Source of the DNA: Christiangramia crocea
GTDB lineage: Bacteria; Bacteroidota; Bacteroidia; Flavobacteriales; Flavobacteriaceae
Length of the DNA: 64,000 nucleotides
Assembly: GCF_022410465.1 (NCBI RefSeq)
Contig: NZ_JAJSON010000025.1
Coordinates: 434,001 to 498,000 of the forward strand
Direction of reading: 5' to 3'
Part shown: positions 62,084-64,000 of the stretch, piece by piece
Position numbering within the stretch: position 1 is the first letter of the stretch
How the letters are laid out: each line of letters starts with the position of its first letter
Notes under the pieces: model-generated
Database searches by the model: none
Told to the model about the DNA's origin: nothing
The model's input: only the letters and a program-made list of their open reading frames with translations
Made by a program: the position numbers and the translations under genes

Positions 62084-63391
62084 CTAAACCTTATCCCTTT
62101 CAATGGTCATGGTCTCTTCTTTTCCCTTGAAAGGACGTATAATCAATCTGGCTGCTTTATCATAATTTATATAATTATAGATCCAGTTAAAGAAAGTCAC
62201 GGTTCGGTTTCTAAAGCCTACAAGAAACCATAAGTGCACAAACATCCATACGAACCAGGCAAAGAAACCTGAGAACCTCCATTTTCCAAGGTCTACCACC
62301 GCCCGGTTTCTTCCTACTGTAGCCATAGTACCTTTATCGTAATATTCAAACGGCTCTAATTTTTCGCCCCTTACAAGATGTTTGATATTCTTTGCCAGAT
62401 GCTTACCCTGTTGTATTGCAGGTTGTGCAACCATGGGATGCCCTTTTGGAAATTCCTCGGTTTGCATAAGGGCTATATCTCCTATCGCGAAGATATTCTC
62501 ATAACCCTGTACCTGATTAAAAGCATTTACCTCATAACGCCCGGCTCTTTCAACCATAGCAGAAGCATTAAGGCCAGCTACAGGCGCTCCTTTTACACCG
62601 GCTGACCAGATAAAGGTTTCCGATTTAATGGCAAGTTCTGTATTGGTCTTTACAATATGACCATCGTAACTCTCCACCATGGTATTAAGATGTATCTTCA
62701 CACCCAGTTCTTCCAGAAATCTATGGGCTTTCCTGGAGGCATGCTCACTCATTGGCGGCAATACCCTGTCCAGACCTTCCAGTAAATGTATGTTCATCTC
62801 ATTGGGATCAATATCAGGGTAATCCTTGGGCACAATGTGATTTCTGAGTTCTGCAATAGCTCCACTCAATTCCACTCCCGTGGGTCCTGCTCCTACAAGT
62901 ACAAAATTGAGCAGGGCTTTCCTTTCTTCGGGATCTTCAGTTATGGTAGCCTGTTCAAGGTTTTCCAGAATAAGACTTCTAATATTGAGGGCCTGCGGAA
63001 CGGTTTTCATCCACATTCCATGTTTCTCTATACTTTCATTTCCGAAGAAGTTGGTCTTGGAGCCCGTTGCAATTACAAGGTAATCATACACGAGATCACC
63101 AATGCTGGTATGAATAGTGTTGGAATCAGCTGAAATAGAAGAGACCTCAGCAAGCCTGAAAAAACATTTCGGGTTGTCTCTGGTGATCTTTCTAAGCGGA
63201 TAGGCAATGGAATCAGGTTCCAGTCCTGATGTTGATACCTGATAAAGCAAAGGCTGAAAGGTATGATAGTTATGCCTGTCCAGCATTACCATTTGCATAT
63301 CTTCCTTCAGGATTTTTCGGGCTAAGGCCATTCCGGCAAAACCACCACCTATGATTACAACTCTGGGTAATTCAGTTTTTGGAATATTCAT
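62084..63391 (-). CDS. Type II NADH dehydrogenase-like FAD oxidoreductase
   Basis: A 435-residue two-dinucleotide-fold flavoprotein. The FAD motif is VVIIGGGFAGMALARKIL at residues 10-27 and the NAD motif VLVGAGPTGVELSGAIAEL at about 165-183. Further on are the AIGDIALM block and a hydrophobic C-terminal segment (FFAWFVWMFVHLWFLVGF) that anchors it to the membrane. It matches NDH-2, passing electrons from NADH to quinone without proton pumping. It is a single-gene unit with a TAnnTTTG motif upstream. Confidence 0.9.
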   Translation of the reverse strand: MNIPKTELPRVVIIGGGFAGMALARKILKEDMQMVMLDRHNYHTFQPLLYQVSTSGLEPDSIAYPLRKITRDNPKCFFRLAEVSSISADSNTIHTSIGDLVYDYLVIATGSKTNFFGNESIEKHGMWMKTVPQALNIRSLILENLEQATITEDPEERKALLNFVLVGAGPTGVELSGAIAELRNHIVPKDYPDIDPNEMNIHLLEGLDRVLPPMSEHASRKAHRFLEELGVKIHLNTMVESYDGHIVKTNTELAIKSETFIWSAGVKGAPVAGLNASAMVERAGRYEVNAFNQVQGYENIFAIGDIALMQTEEFPKGHPMVAQPAIQQGKHLAKNIKHLVRGEKLEPFEYYDKGTMATVGRNRAVVDLGKWRFSGFFAWFVWMFVHLWFLVGFRNRTVTFFNWIYNYINYDKAARLIIRPFKGKEETMTIERDKV

Positions 63392-63410
63392 ACTCTCGGC
63401 TGGTTTTAGC

Positions 63411-63418
63411 CAAATTTA
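63411..63418 (-). promoter_or_regulatory. Bacteroidota -7 promoter motif for the NDH-2-like gene
   Basis: On the minus strand this is TAAATTTG, an exact TAnnTTTG match 20 bases before the start at 63391. Confidence 0.55.
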
Positions 63419-63467
63419 AGATTTATGTAAGGAATTGGGGATGGATTAACTTTAAATTAAAGTTTTT

Positions 63468-63494
63468 TGTAACATAGCATTCTGTTTGGCTACC
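63468..63494 (+). promoter_or_regulatory. Possible ECF autoregulatory promoter
   Basis: TGTAAC (63468-63473) is followed about 16 bases later by CTACC (63490-63494). AAC-type -35 elements are usual for ECF promoters, and a sigma gene follows. No TAnnTTTG motif was found for this gene. The pairing is tentative. Confidence 0.3.
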
Positions 63495-63517
63495 TATTAA
63501 ATGCTAACCAAAGTTTC

Positions 63518-64000
63518 GTGAACAAGGAATTAGAACATCAGTTTGTAAAAAATCTGGAGAAACACCAGAATATAGCACATAAAATCTGTCGTATCTATAC
63601 CCATGATCAGGAATCACATAACGATCTTTTCCAGGAAATTACTATTCAGCTTTGGAAAGCCTATCCAAAATTCAGAGGGGATTCTAAATTCAGTACATGG
63701 ATGTACCGGGTAGCCCTGAACACGGCAATTACGCTTTACCGAAAGAAGAAAAGAAGCATAAAAACCCAGGATTATGATAATGTGCATTTTAAGATTAAGG
63801 CTGAAGTATACAACGATGAAGCCGAACAGCATTTAAAGCTGATGTATGAGGCTATACGCCAGTTGAACGATATTGATAAGGCCCTGGTATTTCTTTATCT
63901 CGAAGACAAGAATTATGCAGAGATCTCAGATACCCTTGGGATCTCTGAAGTAAATGCAAGAGTGAAAATGAACAGAGTAAAAACCAAATTGAAAAATATT
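63518..64000 (+). CDS. ECF-type RNA polymerase sigma factor, 3' end cut by window
   Basis: 161 codons are visible, starting at a GTG (63518-63520) and running off the right edge. Region 2 is clear (HKICRIYTHDQESHNDLFQE, QLWKAYPKFRGDSKFSTWMYRVALN), as is the helix-turn-helix of region 4 (LEDKNYAEISDTLGISEVNARVKMNRVKTKLK). Little should be missing at the C-terminus. The start overlaps, as GTGA, the stop of a possible 6-codon reading frame (63501-63521). The only other in-frame ATG is too far inside region 2 to be the start. Any downstream anti-sigma gene lies outside the window. Confidence 0.88.
   Translation, partial: MNKELEHQFVKNLEKHQNIAHKICRIYTHDQESHNDLFQEITIQLWKAYPKFRGDSKFSTWMYRVALNTAITLYRKKKRSIKTQDYDNVHFKIKAEVYNDEAEQHLKLMYEAIRQLNDIDKALVFLYLEDKNYAEISDTLGISEVNARVKMNRVKTKLKNI

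Noticed and set aside
1-64000. tRNA, rRNA, riboswitch and insertion-sequence signals
   Set aside because: Scanning by eye gave no cloverleaf, rRNA-like block, recognisable riboswitch or transposase/integrase. A covariance-model search would be needed to exclude small RNAs fully.

Overview
The window looks like a chromosomal segment of a marine-type flavobacterium (Bacteroidota, Flavobacteriaceae, resembling the Gramella/Christiangramia group). The support is low-to-moderate GC, TAnnTTTG -7 promoter motifs in front of several genes, a SusC/SusD pair, many short Bacteroidota-style lipoprotein signals, LytS/LytTR regulators with 2TM-domain proteins, and family-typical proteins throughout. I see no rRNA, tRNA, CRISPR array, transposase or integrase. 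Gene density is high. The only gene-free stretch over 300 bases is 47188-47547. Both ends cut a gene.

Layout. 1-6378: a cut BNR-repeat lipoprotein, an RsmB-type rRNA methyltransferase, a DUF4377 lipoprotein and full-length PurL. 6494-14476: a long-chain acyl-CoA ligase, then a MarR regulator with a beta-oxidation operon (fadN-like, thiolase, acyl-CoA dehydrogenase). An 18-bp perfect palindrome beside the MarR promoter is a likely operator. 14575-21202: an SMP-30-like lipoprotein, a MscS channel, a GH15 enzyme divergent from a fused trehalose-6-phosphate synthase/phosphatase, and a YtxH protein, which reads as an osmotic-stress neighbourhood. 21310-30170: an M28 peptidase, a dienelactone-hydrolase lipoprotein, a small membrane protein, a PRC-barrel protein, a large BNR/sortilin-like secreted protein, an App1-type phosphatase and a DagK-type lipid kinase.

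30177-55308 is the most interesting part. One minus-strand series runs SusC, SusD, three tandem FG-GAP/UnbV giant lipoproteins, a vanadium-haloperoxidase/PAP2-like lipoprotein and a membrane-anchored GyrI-like protein. It contains no recognisable glycoside hydrolase. Upstream of SusC is a 14-bp LacI-type operator palindrome. Next to it, two divergent operons carry a Tat-exported GMC dehydrogenase pair (with a CX5CX3C cluster motif) and a set of isomerases, a transporter, a Gfo/Idh oxidoreductase and a DUF1080 lipoprotein. Together these fit a 3-keto-glycoside (C3-oxidation) route split between periplasm and cytoplasm. I propose that the SusCD operon imports a glycoside or other polar organic that is then handled by this oxidative module. 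That link is an inference.

55405-64000: an alpha/beta hydrolase-OsmC fusion, a Cu/Zn superoxide dismutase lipoprotein, an ECF sigma/anti-sigma pair, a LytS-type kinase fused to a 2TM domain with a separate 2TM protein and a LytTR regulator, a hemerythrin-like protein, an NDH-2-type dehydrogenase and a second, cut ECF sigma factor. The flavour is redox and envelope stress.
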